Source: Thermomicrobiales bacterium (GTDB taxonomy: Bacteria; Chloroflexota; Chloroflexia; Thermomicrobiales; UBA6265). From it: a DNA stretch of 64,000 nt. Position numbers and translations under genes: made by a program. The stretch lies in assembly GCA_030447415.1 (NCBI GenBank), contig JAUJOZ010000002.1, positions 186,001 through 250,000 on the forward strand, read 5' to 3'. The notes under the pieces are model-generated. The model had not been told where the DNA came from and ran no database searches. It saw nothing but the letters and a program-made list of their open reading frames with translations. Positions 9,438 through 18,926 of this stretch are shown here, in pieces. The stretch's first letter is position 1. Every line of letters starts with the position of its first letter.

Positions 9438-9590
9438 GGGCGCGTCATCGGCTGGTCGCCGACGCGCGAGGGGTCGCACCGGCCATCGCCGGCGGCAAGG
9501 CGGGACGATGCACCGGGCCTGCGCGGTGCCGGCCGCCAACTCATCTCTGTGACTAACCGTTCTCCCGACGAGCCCAATCGATACCCTCGG

Positions 9591-10562
9591 TCACAGCGTC
9601 GTGATCGGCCGGCTCTGGAGCAGGTAGAGGTGGCCGTCCTCGATGCCCCACTCGATGTCCTGGGGGGCGCCGAAGAAGGCCTCGACCCGTTCGCCCAGGG
9701 CGACAAGCTCGGCGAGCTCAGCGTCGTCGAGCACCCGAGCCTTGACCCGTTCGGGGGGCACCTCGGCCTCGATCAGGCCCCCTCGCTCCGGGTCACGGAT
9801 AAGCATGATCGTCTTGGGCGGGACGAGAGAGCGGACGACGCGGCCGTCCGGGCGGGCCAGCTGGTAGTTATCGGGGACAACCAGGCCGGAGACGACCGCC
9901 TCGCCGAAGCCCCAGGTTGCCTCGACGGTCATCCGGTCGCGGCGACGGCTCACCGGGTCGGCGGTGAAGAGGACGCCCGACTTCTCGGGGATAACGAGGC
10001 GCTGGACGACGACGGCCATTCCCGTGTCGGCGAGCGAGCCCTTGGAGCGACGGTAGAAGAGGGTGTGGGCGCCGAAGAAGGAGGCCCAGCAACCGCGCAC
10101 CCGGTCGATGACCGCCTCATCTCCAACGACGTTGAGGAACGTCTCCTGCTGGCCGGCGAAGGAGGCGGCCGCCGAGTCCTCGGCGATGGCGCTGGAGCGG
10201 ACGGCAACCGGCGCGTCCGTGCCGTCCGTGAGGCGGCGGTAGGCCGCGACGATCGCCGCTTCGATCTCCGCCGGGAGCGGGAGGTCGCGGATCAGGCGCT
10301 GGACCCGTTCCGCCGCCTCATTCAGCGCCGAGGGACGTTCGACGTCGAGCCCACCGAGGAGGCTGAGGAGGCGCCCGCGGGCCGCATTGGCGTCGAGGAA
10401 GCGGGCGAACGCCTCAGCGCAGACGACGAAGCCCGGCGGGACGGCGAGCTCGGCGACCGTCATCCGGCTCAGGCTGGCGCCCTTGCCGCCGGCGGTCTCG
10501 ACGACGGCGCAGCCGTCTTCGCCGAACCAGCGGATCGTCGTCGCGGCCTGGGACGTGACCAT
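9591..10562 (-). CDS. PEP/pyruvate-binding ATP-grasp protein, ATP half of the split dikinase (phenylphosphate-synthase beta-like)
   Basis: 323 residues corresponding to the N-terminal domain of PEP synthase/PPDK only. Motifs: GGKGASLSRM (glycine-rich loop, residues 25-34), VAVRSSAIAEDSAAASFAGQ, QRLVIPEKSGVLFTADP and the C-terminal DIEWGIEDGHLYLLQSRPI that ends this domain. It would use ATP to phosphorylate the His of a partner protein; the missing swivel domain is in the gene at 4047-5768. The stand-alone form and partner gene in the same cluster argue for a two-component dikinase acting on an organic substrate rather than gluconeogenic PEP synthase, which is normally one chain. Follows the cyclase gene in the direction of transcription. 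Confidence 0.85.
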   Translation of the reverse strand: MVTSQAATTIRWFGEDGCAVVETAGGKGASLSRMTVAELAVPPGFVVCAEAFARFLDANAARGRLLSLLGGLDVERPSALNEAAERVQRLIRDLPLPAEIEAAIVAAYRRLTDGTDAPVAVRSSAIAEDSAAASFAGQQETFLNVVGDEAVIDRVRGCWASFFGAHTLFYRRSKGSLADTGMAVVVQRLVIPEKSGVLFTADPVSRRRDRMTVEATWGFGEAVVSGLVVPDNYQLARPDGRVVRSLVPPKTIMLIRDPERGGLIEAEVPPERVKARVLDDAELAELVALGERVEAFFGAPQDIEWGIEDGHLYLLQSRPITTL

Positions 10563-10682
10563 GCGTGCCCCTTTAAATCCTGGTCCTGATATCTACGCCG
10601 GCGACGTCTGCATTGCGTCGGCCACGATCATCCCCCGGCGCGGCGCGGGAGTAGGCGACCGGGCACGCCACGCGGCGCCCGT

Positions 10683-10713
10683 AGCACCCTCTCAACCCTC
10701 AACCCTCAGTCCT
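10683..10713. repeat. C-rich heptanucleotide repeat tract
   Basis: Four successive 7-mers of the form CTCTCAA, CCCTCAA, CCCTCAG, TCCTCGA run into the last codons of the cyclase gene. This is one of at least nine similar period-7 tracts at gene junctions in the window. Confidence 0.7.
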
Positions 10714-11428
10714 CGACGATCGCCACCGCGCGGACCGGAGCGGCGGTGGAGTTGACCCACTTGACCGGGAAGACCGACAGCGTGAAGCCGTGGGGGCGCG
10801 GGAGCTGGTCGAGGTTGGCGAGGTTCTCGAGATGGTAGTACTCGCGCTCTCGCATCACCAGATGGGCTTCCCAGAACTGCTTGCGCTCGAACATCGCCCA
10901 GACCGGCGGGTCAAACGTGATCGCATCGGTGCCCATCAGTTTGATCCCCTGGTCGATTAGCCGGAGGGTGGCCTCGCGGGTCATCCCGGCATGGTCGGTC
11001 AGGTAGCGCTCCTCGTCGTTGTAAGTGCTGGCGCCGGTCTGGATGAGGACGATATCGAGCGGCTTGAGGGTGTAGTCGATGCGGCGCAGCGCGTCCTGCA
11101 CCTCGGCGGCGGAGATACCGGCCCCCTTCTCCTTGTGGCGGAAGTCGAGGATCACCCCGTCGCCGTAGCAGTACTCAAGCGGGATCCCTTCCGGGCCGGG
11201 GGCGTCGTCGTTGAGGTGGCGAAGGGAATCCATGTGGGTGCCGACGTGGTCGCTGAGCTCGACGCGGTAGGAGGCGGTCAGCCAGGTGGCACCGTGCTGG
11301 GCGGCGCCGATCCGCTCGGCGAACTCCTCCCACGTCTCGTACATCTCCAGCGTCGGTTTGACGATCCGGGGAAAGGTCAGCATGTCGTTGTGGACGGGCA
11401 TGCTGAGATCGATGAGCGTTCTGGTCAC
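10706..11428 (-). CDS. Cyclase family protein (kynurenine-formamidase-like metal hydrolase)
   Basis: 240 residues, standard length for the PF04199 cyclase/formamidase family. The metal-binding signature DHVGTHMDSLRH is present near residue 59, and the downstream GTDAITFDPP matches the conserved second metal region. Such enzymes hydrolyse amides or cyclic imides and lactones in catabolic pathways. GTG start at 11428 with GGAGG 8 bases upstream. It is the first gene of the minus-strand catabolic island, 143 bp before the ATP half of the dikinase. Its last codons (VED, stop) lie inside a heptanucleotide repeat tract. Substrate unknown. Confidence 0.88.
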   Translation of the reverse strand: MTRTLIDLSMPVHNDMLTFPRIVKPTLEMYETWEEFAERIGAAQHGATWLTASYRVELSDHVGTHMDSLRHLNDDAPGPEGIPLEYCYGDGVILDFRHKEKGAGISAAEVQDALRRIDYTLKPLDIVLIQTGASTYNDEERYLTDHAGMTREATLRLIDQGIKLMGTDAITFDPPVWAMFERKQFWEAHLVMREREYYHLENLANLDQLPRPHGFTLSVFPVKWVNSTAAPVRAVAIVED

Positions 11429-11821
11429 TCGCGTTCCTCCCGTCGCCGCTCCGAACCCCTGGCCGGCGTTCTACCCCGGGCAGGGCGGGAGGCGATTCTA
11501 GAGACGGGGCGAGCGGTGTCAAGGCGTGGTGGTCCGCGGTTGGCCGGCGACGACCACTGTCCGTTTCCTCCGCCCGGCTGCCCAACACCGAGGCCGTGGC
11601 GACGAGCAGGGCGGGCACGACATCGGTGCCCCCGGCGACCGTCGCGACCTTCAGCCCGACGCGCAGCGCGTCATCGCGGTCGTGCGCTCGTTCGTCAATC
11701 CGCTGCCACTAGCCGCTGGCCAGGGAGGACGCTTCGGTGAGGGGTGCCGCGGAGGACGCCGGGAGGATCGCCCCGCATCGGGGTTGCCCGGCGGGTCATC
11801 CTGGCACTGTTCCGAGTCAGA
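11429..11821. other. Intergenic region without a recognisable gene
   Basis: About 390 bases between the mannosidase stop and the cyclase start. Short open frames exist on both strands but none shows a family motif, ribosome site and codon pattern together. The promoter of the catabolic island should be near 11430-11550; I could not identify a convincing -35/-10 pair. Confidence 0.4.
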
Positions 11822-14800
11822 CTAGGTCGAGAGCTCGATGCGCAGCGAGACGACCTCGAACGGGCGCACGGGGAGGCGGACTGTCGAGCCATCGTCAGCC
11901 AACGATGGAGTCGCGTCTGCGGCCGGCTCTTCGAGCAAATCGACTCGATCGATGCGCCGCACCGGCGAGGTGAAGCGGAGTGTCGCTGTCCCCCTTGCGC
12001 CGTGTGGCTCGTAGAGACGGAGGATGATCCCAGCCCTGTCCTCGGATCGCTTCAGGCCGCCGAGGGCGAGTCGAAGTCCCTCGGTTGCCAGGAGGCCGCT
12101 GCTCTCCGGCAGGTGCCCTGCAGTCGGTGCAACCGGCACCGTCATGAGGGGGGAGTTCAGGGCGAACGCTTCGGTGGTGACGTCCGCCTCGGTCCAATCG
12201 CCCGGGTGGGGAAGGAGGCTGTAGGTGAAGCGGTGCTCGCCCCGATCCGCCATCGGGTCTGGATAAAGCGGGCCGCGCAGGAGGCTCAGGGTCAGCACGT
12301 TGCCGTGGGCGGAGTGGCCGTACTTCCCGTCGTTCAGGAGCGCGACGCCGTAGCCCGGCTCGGAGAGATCAGCGAAGCGATGGCCGCTCACCTCGAAGCG
12401 GGCGGCATCCCAGGACGTATTGCGATGGGTCGGCCGCCGAACGACGCCGTACATCGTCTCGTAGGTGGCCTCATGCGTATGGATGGCGAGCGGGAAGCGC
12501 GCCTGGAGATACACCTGGCGCTCCTGCCAGTCGATCCCGGTGACGATGTCCAGGCGGCGGGAGCCGGCGAGCAGACGATAGGTCTGCTCGATGCGGGAAC
12601 CCCGCCAGGTCCGGCGGACGCGCACGGCGCCGCGCAGCGGTCCCGCCTCGATCACGTCGATCGCCTCGACGCCCCCGACCTCCTCCCCCTCCTGCTCGTA
12701 GCTTTCCTCGATGTCCCAGGCGTCGTACGTCCGCGGCTTGTCGACGTAGGCCCAGAGCTGGTTGCCGCGACCGGCGAGGACCTCGCGGCCGTCGGCGACG
12801 GTGTCGACCAGCCGGTGGATCGTGCCATCCGCACCAACTTCTGCGCGGAGGAACTCGTTCTCCAGGAGCGCCCCCCCATTCCCGCCTGCTGCGCGGACGC
12901 CTGGGACGGTGGGCGGAACCGGGTCCGCGCCGTTACGGACCACGGCCACGCTTAACCAGCCCAGGCCCGGCACGACGCGCTGGGGCGCATGGACGAGCAG
13001 CCCGTCAGTGGTCGGCTGGGCCGGGAGCGGCGCGCCGTTGGGGTCGGCAACGATCGTGTCGGCGTCCCGCTCCGGTAGGAGGAATGTCAGGGGACGGGGA
13101 GTCAGCGCCGCGTTGGCGACGATGAGCCGCTCGCCGGCCGGGGCGCCCTCGACGAGACCGCCGATATGGGTAAGCGCCGCGTCCCGCGCCCCGATCGCCG
13201 CGCGGACGACCCCTTCCAGTTCTCGGTGGGTGTCCCGGTAGACCTCGGCGATGGAGGAGCCGGGAAGGATGTCGTGGAACTGGTTGAGCAGGAGCGATTT
13301 CCAGGCGGTCTCCAGCGCCTCCTGGGGATAGGAGAAGCCGTGGAGGTGCGCTAGTGCGGCGAAGGCCTCGGCCTCGAGCAGGCGGTGCTCAGCGGCGCGG
13401 TTGAGCGCCTTGACATGGGCTTGGGTGGTCAGGGTGCCCCGGTGAAACTCCAGGTAGAGCTCGCCGGTCCAGATCGGCAGCCCGTCGCTCGGGAGACCGG
13501 CGAAGAACTCCTCGACGTGGGCCATCCGGAGCCGCGGAAGCGCCGGGAAATCGTTGATTCGCGCGTAGTTCTCCAGCATCCGAGCCGACGGTCCGCCGCC
13601 GCCGTCGCCCCAGCCGAAGGCAAGGAGGCTCTCGGGGTGGTGATGCTTGCCGCGGAAGTTGTGCCACGTTCCGAGGGTGTCGAGCGGGGCGACGTTGCCG
13701 TTGTAGCCGTGGGCCGGGGGCAGGTTGCGAAACATGTGCGCCGTCACCCGGCTGCCGTCCAGCCCCTCCCACGTGAACAGGTCGTGGGGGAAGAGGTTCT
13801 CCTCGTTCCAGGTCAGCTTGATCGTGAAGAAACCCCGGATACCGGCGCCGCGCAGCAGTTGAGGGATGCCGCCGGAGAAGCCGAAGACGTCCGGGAGCCA
13901 GGCGACCGTCGCCCGCGTGCCGAACCACCCCTCGAAGGCGCGCTGACCGTAGAAGAGTTGGCGGACGAACGCCTCACCGCCGGTGATCTGGCAGTCCGGC
14001 TCCACCCAGGAGCCGCCAACCGGCTCCCAGCGGCCTTCCGCCACCCGCTGCCTGACGCGGGCGAAGAGGTCCGGCGCATCCTCCTCGATCCAGGCGTAGA
14101 GCTGGGCCGAGGACTGGTTGAAGGTGAAGTCCGGGTAGCGGTCCATCAGGTCGAGCACGGTGGCAAAGGTCCGGCGCCCCTTGCGCCGCGTCTCGGCGAC
14201 GGGCCACAGCCACGCGAGATCGATGTGGGCGTGGCCCGTGAGCGCCAGGCGCCCAACCGGAGGGTAGTCGCGCCTCAGTTGGTCGAGCCGCCGGACGAGC
14301 TCGGCACGAGCGGCCTCGACCGCCTGGAGCGCCGCTTCCGGCAGCGGCTCCAGCGGGCGGGGCGGTGGTGGGAGGTGCCAGATGGGCGTCGAGTAAGGAT
14401 GGACTTCGTACGCCTCAACCGCGTAGCTCGGCGGGATGGAGTTGACGCCGCTGCCAATTGGGTTCACGTACCCGAGCGCCAGCCGGGTGAGCGCCACGTC
14501 GCTCGCGGACGGCCAAGCGGGTCCGAGTACGGTGAAGGCGGCGTCGGCGGCGTCGAGCAGGAGCGGGGCGATCTCGTGCTGGCCGAGCCTCCTGCGCGGC
14601 CTGGAGGAGCATCGTCAGGTCCCGCTCCAGGCCGCGCAGCTCGGCGTGGGGCACGACGAGGTGAGCCCGCTCCAGACGGGGCTCGGCGACGTGGCTGCCG
14701 AACATCCCCTTCGGCACCACCTCCGCCTCGACGGCGACGCACTCGCCGCCCCGCGCCGGGTCGGCGATGCGGAAGCTGTGGTGAAAGGGGTCGAGTCCGG

Positions 14801-15085
14801 CCTGGAGCCCAGTCGAGAGGCGGACGAACCCTTCGCCGCCGAGCCAGAGTTCCAGCTCGACCGGCCGACCTGCCCACGCATCGGGGACGGCCGCGGCGGC
14901 CGCGAAGCGGACCGGCGTCTCGACGACCGGCCAGAGGTCCCCGAGCTGAATCGGCCGGGCCTCGCCGTCGCCCGCGGTGAAGGACCAGTCCGTGATTGGA
15001 TGCTCCCGCGCGTTGCGCCAGGCGCGGATCTCTTCCAGCCGCCGGGTGAGCCGCTCGAGGCGACGGTTTCAGAGGTGCTAGGCAC
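11822..15085 (-). CDS. GH38 alpha-mannosidase, with a compensated double frameshift in the N-terminal third
   Basis: Large retaining alpha-mannosidase (about 1087 codons) that trims mannose from oligosaccharides, presumably after import. The catalytic domain shows the zinc motif LTGHAHIDLAWLWP, the nucleophile region AWLPDVFGFSGG and the zinc His in LNQFHDILPGSS; the C-terminal beta domain runs to the stop. GTG start at 15085 is preceded by GGAGGAG. After MPSTSETVA the frame shifts by one (about 15060), continues LERLTRRLEEIRAWRN to LLQAAQEAR, and shifts back (about 14590) to LGQHEIAPLLLDA. The two changes cancel. Lies 217 bp downstream of the sugar ABC permease gene, so probably one operon with the importer. 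Confidence 0.88.
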
Positions 15086-15302
15086 GAGCAAACTCCTCCG
15101 GCATGGATACGGACCCGGCCGCCATCCGCCGTCGGGTCGCGCCCAACAGATCGCCGTCCAATCCCGGCTCGGGCGGCCGTGGTGCAAAGACCGCGGACCA
15201 GGCCGGAGAAGAGCGGCTTCCGACCCCGATTCCCGATCCTGCCGCAGGAGCTTAGCCCCAGGCTATCTGCAGCGGATGGAGCGCGCCCCCGGGTTCATCC
15301 GC

Positions 15303-16253
15303 TCACTTGATGCTGCCGAGGGAGATGCCCTGGACGAAGGCCCGCTGGAAGAGGAGGAACAGGGCGATCACCGGGAGGACGACCAGGGTCGAGGCGGCCA
15401 TCAGCAGGTTGAACTGAAGCTCGCGCTGCGACTTGAAGAAGGTCAGACCGATGGCGAGGGTGTACTTCGCCTCGTCCTGAAGGTAGATCAGTGGGCCGAG
15501 GAAGTCGTTCCAGGCATGGAGCGCCGCGAAGATGCTGATGACGCCGATGGCGGGCAGTGTCTGGGGCAGGACGATTTGGGAGAAGATTCGGAACTCGCTC
15601 GCGCCGTCGATGCGGGCCGCGTCGGAGATCTCGTGCGGGACCTGCATCATGAACTGTCGCATCAGGAAGATCCAGAAGGCGTTGCCGAGAAACATCGGCA
15701 CGACGAGCGGGAGGTAGGTGTTGATCCAGTTCCCCTCCCACCCGAGTCGCCAGCCATCCAGGACCGGCCGCGGGAGGTTGGCGAAGATGTCGAAGAGGGC
15801 GACGATGAGCACGGGGAAGGGAATGAAGACGGTGGCCAGCACGATGTAGAACACCTTGTCGCGGCCGGGCCACTCGATCCGGGAGAAGCCGTAGGCGATG
15901 AGCGGGTTGGAGATGACGGAGCCGAGAACGGTGAGCGCGGTGATGGTGGAGGTGTTGGCCAGGTATCGCCAGAAGGGGATGTAGTCGACCGCCTCCGAGA
16001 AGTTGGACCAGGCCAACTTTTCCGGCACGAACGTCGGGGGGTAGAGCCTCAACTCCTCGTGCGTCTTGAAGGCGGTGTTGAGCATCCAGTAGAACGGCAG
16101 CACGTAGAGCGCACAGACGAGGAGCAGGACGACCCTGGGGACGACCTGCCGCTGCAGGTGCTTGGCGACCAGGGGCCAGCGCCCGGCGGCGAGCGCGGGC
16201 GCCTCGGTGGCGGTGGCGGTGGCGGTCCCGGCCATCGGTCGCTCCCTGGCCAT
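15303..16253 (-). CDS. Carbohydrate ABC transporter permease (MalG-like)
   Basis: 316-residue inner-membrane subunit with six predicted helices, the first near residues 40-60 (VVLLLVCALYVLPFYWML). The cytoplasmic EAA loop that docks the ATPase reads ISDAARIDGASEFRIF. The ending FVQGISLGSIK is typical for MalG-type partners (GxxxGxxK). Start at 16253 follows AGGGAGG with good spacing. It comes 15 bp after the MalF-like gene. No ATPase gene belongs to this operon; in many bacteria a shared MsmK/MalK-type ATPase serves several importers, and one of the two ATPases at 40-42.5 kb could do so. Confidence 0.93.
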   Translation of the reverse strand: MARERPMAGTATATATEAPALAAGRWPLVAKHLQRQVVPRVVLLLVCALYVLPFYWMLNTAFKTHEELRLYPPTFVPEKLAWSNFSEAVDYIPFWRYLANTSTITALTVLGSVISNPLIAYGFSRIEWPGRDKVFYIVLATVFIPFPVLIVALFDIFANLPRPVLDGWRLGWEGNWINTYLPLVVPMFLGNAFWIFLMRQFMMQVPHEISDAARIDGASEFRIFSQIVLPQTLPAIGVISIFAALHAWNDFLGPLIYLQDEAKYTLAIGLTFFKSQRELQFNLLMAASTLVVLPVIALFLLFQRAFVQGISLGSIK

Positions 16254-16268
16254 CGGTCGCGCTCCTCC

Positions 16269-17201
16269 CTACTGGTTTTCGTAGTGGACCCACCGCTGCG
16301 ACCAGCGGAAGATCAGCATCGCGAGCACGAACGTGATCAGGAAGAGGATCCAGGCCATCGCGGAGGCGTAGCCCATCTTCCCGTACTGGAAGGCGTTTTG
16401 GTACAGGTAGAGGACGTAGAACCGGGTTGCGTCGGCGGGACCGCCCTGGGTGATGATGTAGGCCTGAGTGAAGACCTGGAGACCGAGGCTCAGGCCGAGG
16501 ATCAGGTCGTAGAGGATGACCGGGGTCATCATCGGCAGGGTGATGTTTCGGAACCGATTCCAGGCACCGGCGCCGTCGAGCATTGCCGCCTCGTAGAGTG
16601 AGGTGGGAATGCCCTTGAGCCCGGCGAGGAAGATCAGCGCGACCTGGCCGGCGCCGAACTGCGCGAGGAAGACGATGGCGAGCTTGGCCCAGGTCGGGTC
16701 ACCGAACCAGTTGACGTTGGGCAAACCGAGCTTGATCAGGATTTGGTTGAAGACCCCTTGGGTCGGGTTCATCATGATGAGGAAGATGAAGGAGAGGGCA
16801 AAGAGCGGGAGGATCGACGGCAGGTAGAGGACTGCTCGGTAGATTGGGACCTCCGGCACCGGCTGGTTCATCGCCAGGGCGAGGCCCATCGCGACCACCG
16901 CCCCAAGCGGCACCGCGAGCGCCGTGTAGAAAAGCGTGTTGTAGAGCGACGTCCAGAAGAGGTCGTCTTCCAGCAGAGCCCGATAGTTATCGAGGCCGAT
17001 CCAGACCGGCTCGCCGAAGCCGGTGTACTTCGTGAAGCTGATCCGCAGGGTGTAGTAGATCGGGTAAACGAGGAACGCCAGGAAGCCGACGATCCAGGGG
17101 CTGACGAAGAGCAAGCCGACGGCGAGGTTGTGCCGCTCCTTGCGCGTGAGGCGGAACCGACGGGGAGCCCTCGTGTGGATGGGCGGTGTCGCGACACTCA
17201 T
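16269..17201 (-). CDS. Carbohydrate ABC transporter permease (MalF-like)
   Basis: 310 residues, six transmembrane helices beginning at LAVGLLFVSPWIVGF, EAA loop YEAAMLDGAGAWNRF. It pairs with the MalG-like protein downstream to form the channel for the sugar delivered by the binding protein at 17445-18836. The first 20 codons and the leader are unusual: the segment around the start codon is present a second time about 137 bp upstream as an imperfect copy. The N-terminal residues before the first helix are weakly constrained, so the start at 17201 is taken from the first ATG of the frame in the expected position. Confidence 0.92.
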   Translation of the reverse strand: MSVATPPIHTRAPRRFRLTRKERHNLAVGLLFVSPWIVGFLAFLVYPIYYTLRISFTKYTGFGEPVWIGLDNYRALLEDDLFWTSLYNTLFYTALAVPLGAVVAMGLALAMNQPVPEVPIYRAVLYLPSILPLFALSFIFLIMMNPTQGVFNQILIKLGLPNVNWFGDPTWAKLAIVFLAQFGAGQVALIFLAGLKGIPTSLYEAAMLDGAGAWNRFRNITLPMMTPVILYDLILGLSLGLQVFTQAYIITQGGPADATRFYVLYLYQNAFQYGKMGYASAMAWILFLITFVLAMLIFRWSQRWVHYENQ

Positions 17202-17382
17202 CGATCGCCCTCCACGTCGCGATACCGACCGGCAACGATCGAACGTCCGCGATACCGACCGGCAACGATCGAACGTCCGGTCAGGGATGGGGCCGACGGG
17301 AGCCCTCGTGTGGATGGGGGGTGTCGCTACACTAATGGTTCGCCCTCCACGTGGCTAGCCCGACCGGCAACGTTCGACCGTC
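17159..17382. repeat. Duplicated permease leader with a 30-bp tandem repeat
   Basis: Positions about 17159-17248 (start region of the MalF-like gene and its leader) recur imperfectly at about 17295-17382. In between, a 30-bp unit (17221-17250) is repeated perfectly at 17251-17280 except for the last base, and a third diverged copy ends at 17382. The array separates the binding-protein gene from the permease gene. Confidence 0.8.
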
Positions 17383-17395
17383 CTTCAGGTGGGGG

Positions 17396-17435
17396 GCCGC
17401 CGGCGGCACGGGCACCACCCTTGGCCGCCGGCGGC
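17396..17435 (-). other. Stem-loop after the binding-protein gene
   Basis: The 12-base palindrome GCCGCCGGCGGC occurs at 17396-17407 and again at 17424-17435; the two copies can pair with a 16-base loop. It sits 10 bases after the solute-binding-protein stop, the classic position for an RNA structure that protects the binding-protein transcript and lowers read-through into the permeases. No T-run. Confidence 0.55.
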
Positions 17436-17444
17436 GAACCGCGG

Positions 17445-18836
17445 TCAGCCCACAGTGATCGGGCAGTACGATTCCAGGTCTCCCTGGACCCGGTCCTTGA
17501 CCGTCTTGAGCGCCTGCGCCGGCTCCTCCTCAGTGAGGAAAACCTTCTGCCAGGCAGCGGTCAACTCGTCCCAGTACTTGACGCCGACCGGCAGCGGCGG
17601 CCTGTTCTTGGCGGTCGGCAGGAGCGTCTCGGCGAAGAAGCGATGTTGCTCGTCCTCGCCGAACAGGCTGGGGTCCTTCAGCAGGCTGTTGACCGTCGGC
17701 AGGTGCTTGGTCTCCGTTGCGTAGATCCGCTGCCCCGGCTCACCGCCGAGGTAGCGAATGAACTTCACGGCCCCTTCGACGTTCTTCACGCCGGCCGGGA
17801 TCACCACCGACCAGCCGCCGGCCCAGGTCGCCGACGGGTCGCCCTCATTCGGCACCGGGATGAGGGTCATGCCAAAGTCGATGTCGGGGGCGTACTTCGG
17901 CAGGACACCCAAGTACCAGTCGCCGGTGACCGCGAAGGCGACGCGCTTGGTGACGAACGGATCCTGCTCCTCGGGTACGGTCACGTCCGCCGCGTAGGGA
18001 CCGGCAAAGGCGTTGACCTTCTGCGGGTCGAGCGCCTTGACGTAGTCGTAGAGCCATTGGTGGCCAGCGACGACACCCGGGTCGTCCGGCGTCACCTGGC
18101 ACGCCTGCTCGTCGAAGAACTTGCCGCCGAAGGCGAACCCGTAGGTGTAGTGCCAGGCCTGGTGGGTGTAGGCGGCGAAGCCCATCCGGCTGTAGTTGCC
18201 GTCCTGGTCGGTCTGGTTGAGCTGGTTCGCGATCTCGGCGAACCGGGCGAAGGTGATCGGCTTGGCGGGATCGAGTTCGGCTGGGTCGACGCCCACCTCT
18301 TGGAGCATGCCCCGGTTGAAGAAGAGGGCGCGGGCGTCGGTGTCGGTCGGAAGGGCGTAGGTCTTGCCCTGGAACTTCGCCTCGGCAGCCGCGAATCCGA
18401 TGTGGGTTTCGCTGATGTCCTCTCCTTCGAGGTACTCGTCCAGCTCCTGGAGCACGCCGTCGGCCGCTCGCTGGGCGACGTTGAATCGGTCGAGATGGTA
18501 GACGTCGGGCCCAGTGCCGCCCCGGACGGCGGTCATGAGCTTCGTGACGTCGGTCTCGTCCCCGACGACCGGGGTCATCTCGACCTGGACGTCGGGGTTC
18601 TCCTTGTTGAAGGTGTCGACGATCTGCCGCAGGGTGGTGAGATCGGGCTCGGTGTGGGACGTCCAGAAGACGACCCTGCCGGCGTCCTGGGCGCGGGCCA
18701 CCGGGGCGACGCGGAGAGCGGAGCTGATCGCGGTCGCGGAAGCACCGAGGACGGCGGCGCCCCGCAGGAACGTGCGCCGATCGATCCGTCCACTGCGGAA
18801 CTGTCGCGCGAGGTCGTGAAGCGGGTTGTTGCCCAT
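17445..18836 (-). CDS. Extracellular solute-binding protein, family 1 (sugar)
   Basis: 463 residues from ATG 18836 (GGAGGT 6 bases upstream). The N terminus is a twin-arginine signal (DRRTFLRGAAVLGAS followed by a hydrophobic stretch and ARAQDA), so the folded protein is exported. The mature part begins GRVVFWTSHTEPDLTTLRQI, the standard family 1 start, and contains FNKENPDVQVEM and AVTGDWYLGVLP. It feeds the MalF/MalG pair downstream. With the mannosidase at the end of the operon, a mannosidic oligosaccharide is the likeliest ligand; that is inference from context. Confidence 0.93.
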   Translation of the reverse strand: MGNNPLHDLARQFRSGRIDRRTFLRGAAVLGASATAISSALRVAPVARAQDAGRVVFWTSHTEPDLTTLRQIVDTFNKENPDVQVEMTPVVGDETDVTKLMTAVRGGTGPDVYHLDRFNVAQRAADGVLQELDEYLEGEDISETHIGFAAAEAKFQGKTYALPTDTDARALFFNRGMLQEVGVDPAELDPAKPITFARFAEIANQLNQTDQDGNYSRMGFAAYTHQAWHYTYGFAFGGKFFDEQACQVTPDDPGVVAGHQWLYDYVKALDPQKVNAFAGPYAADVTVPEEQDPFVTKRVAFAVTGDWYLGVLPKYAPDIDFGMTLIPVPNEGDPSATWAGGWSVVIPAGVKNVEGAVKFIRYLGGEPGQRIYATETKHLPTVNSLLKDPSLFGEDEQHRFFAETLLPTAKNRPPLPVGVKYWDELTAAWQKVFLTEEEPAQALKTVKDRVQGDLESYCPITVG

Positions 18837-18908
18837 CCTACACCTCCGATCGTTTGAGCACCGGCCATCGTGACGGTCGTCCCGGGCGGCCCACGCCACC
18901 ACGCAGTG

Positions 18909-18926
18909 GGACCAAAATGTTAGTCC
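18909..18926. promoter_or_regulatory. Candidate operator upstream of the binding-protein gene
   Basis: An 18-bp imperfect palindrome, GGACCAAAATGTTAGTCC, matches its own reverse complement at 14 of 18 positions and lies 73 bp upstream of the start at 18836. It is the only AT-richer palindrome in this gap and is a plausible site for the neighbouring GntR-type regulator. Confidence 0.35.

Noticed and set aside
17221..17280. CRISPR array
   Set aside because: The 30-bp repeats are directly adjacent with no spacers and only two good copies, so this is a simple tandem repeat.
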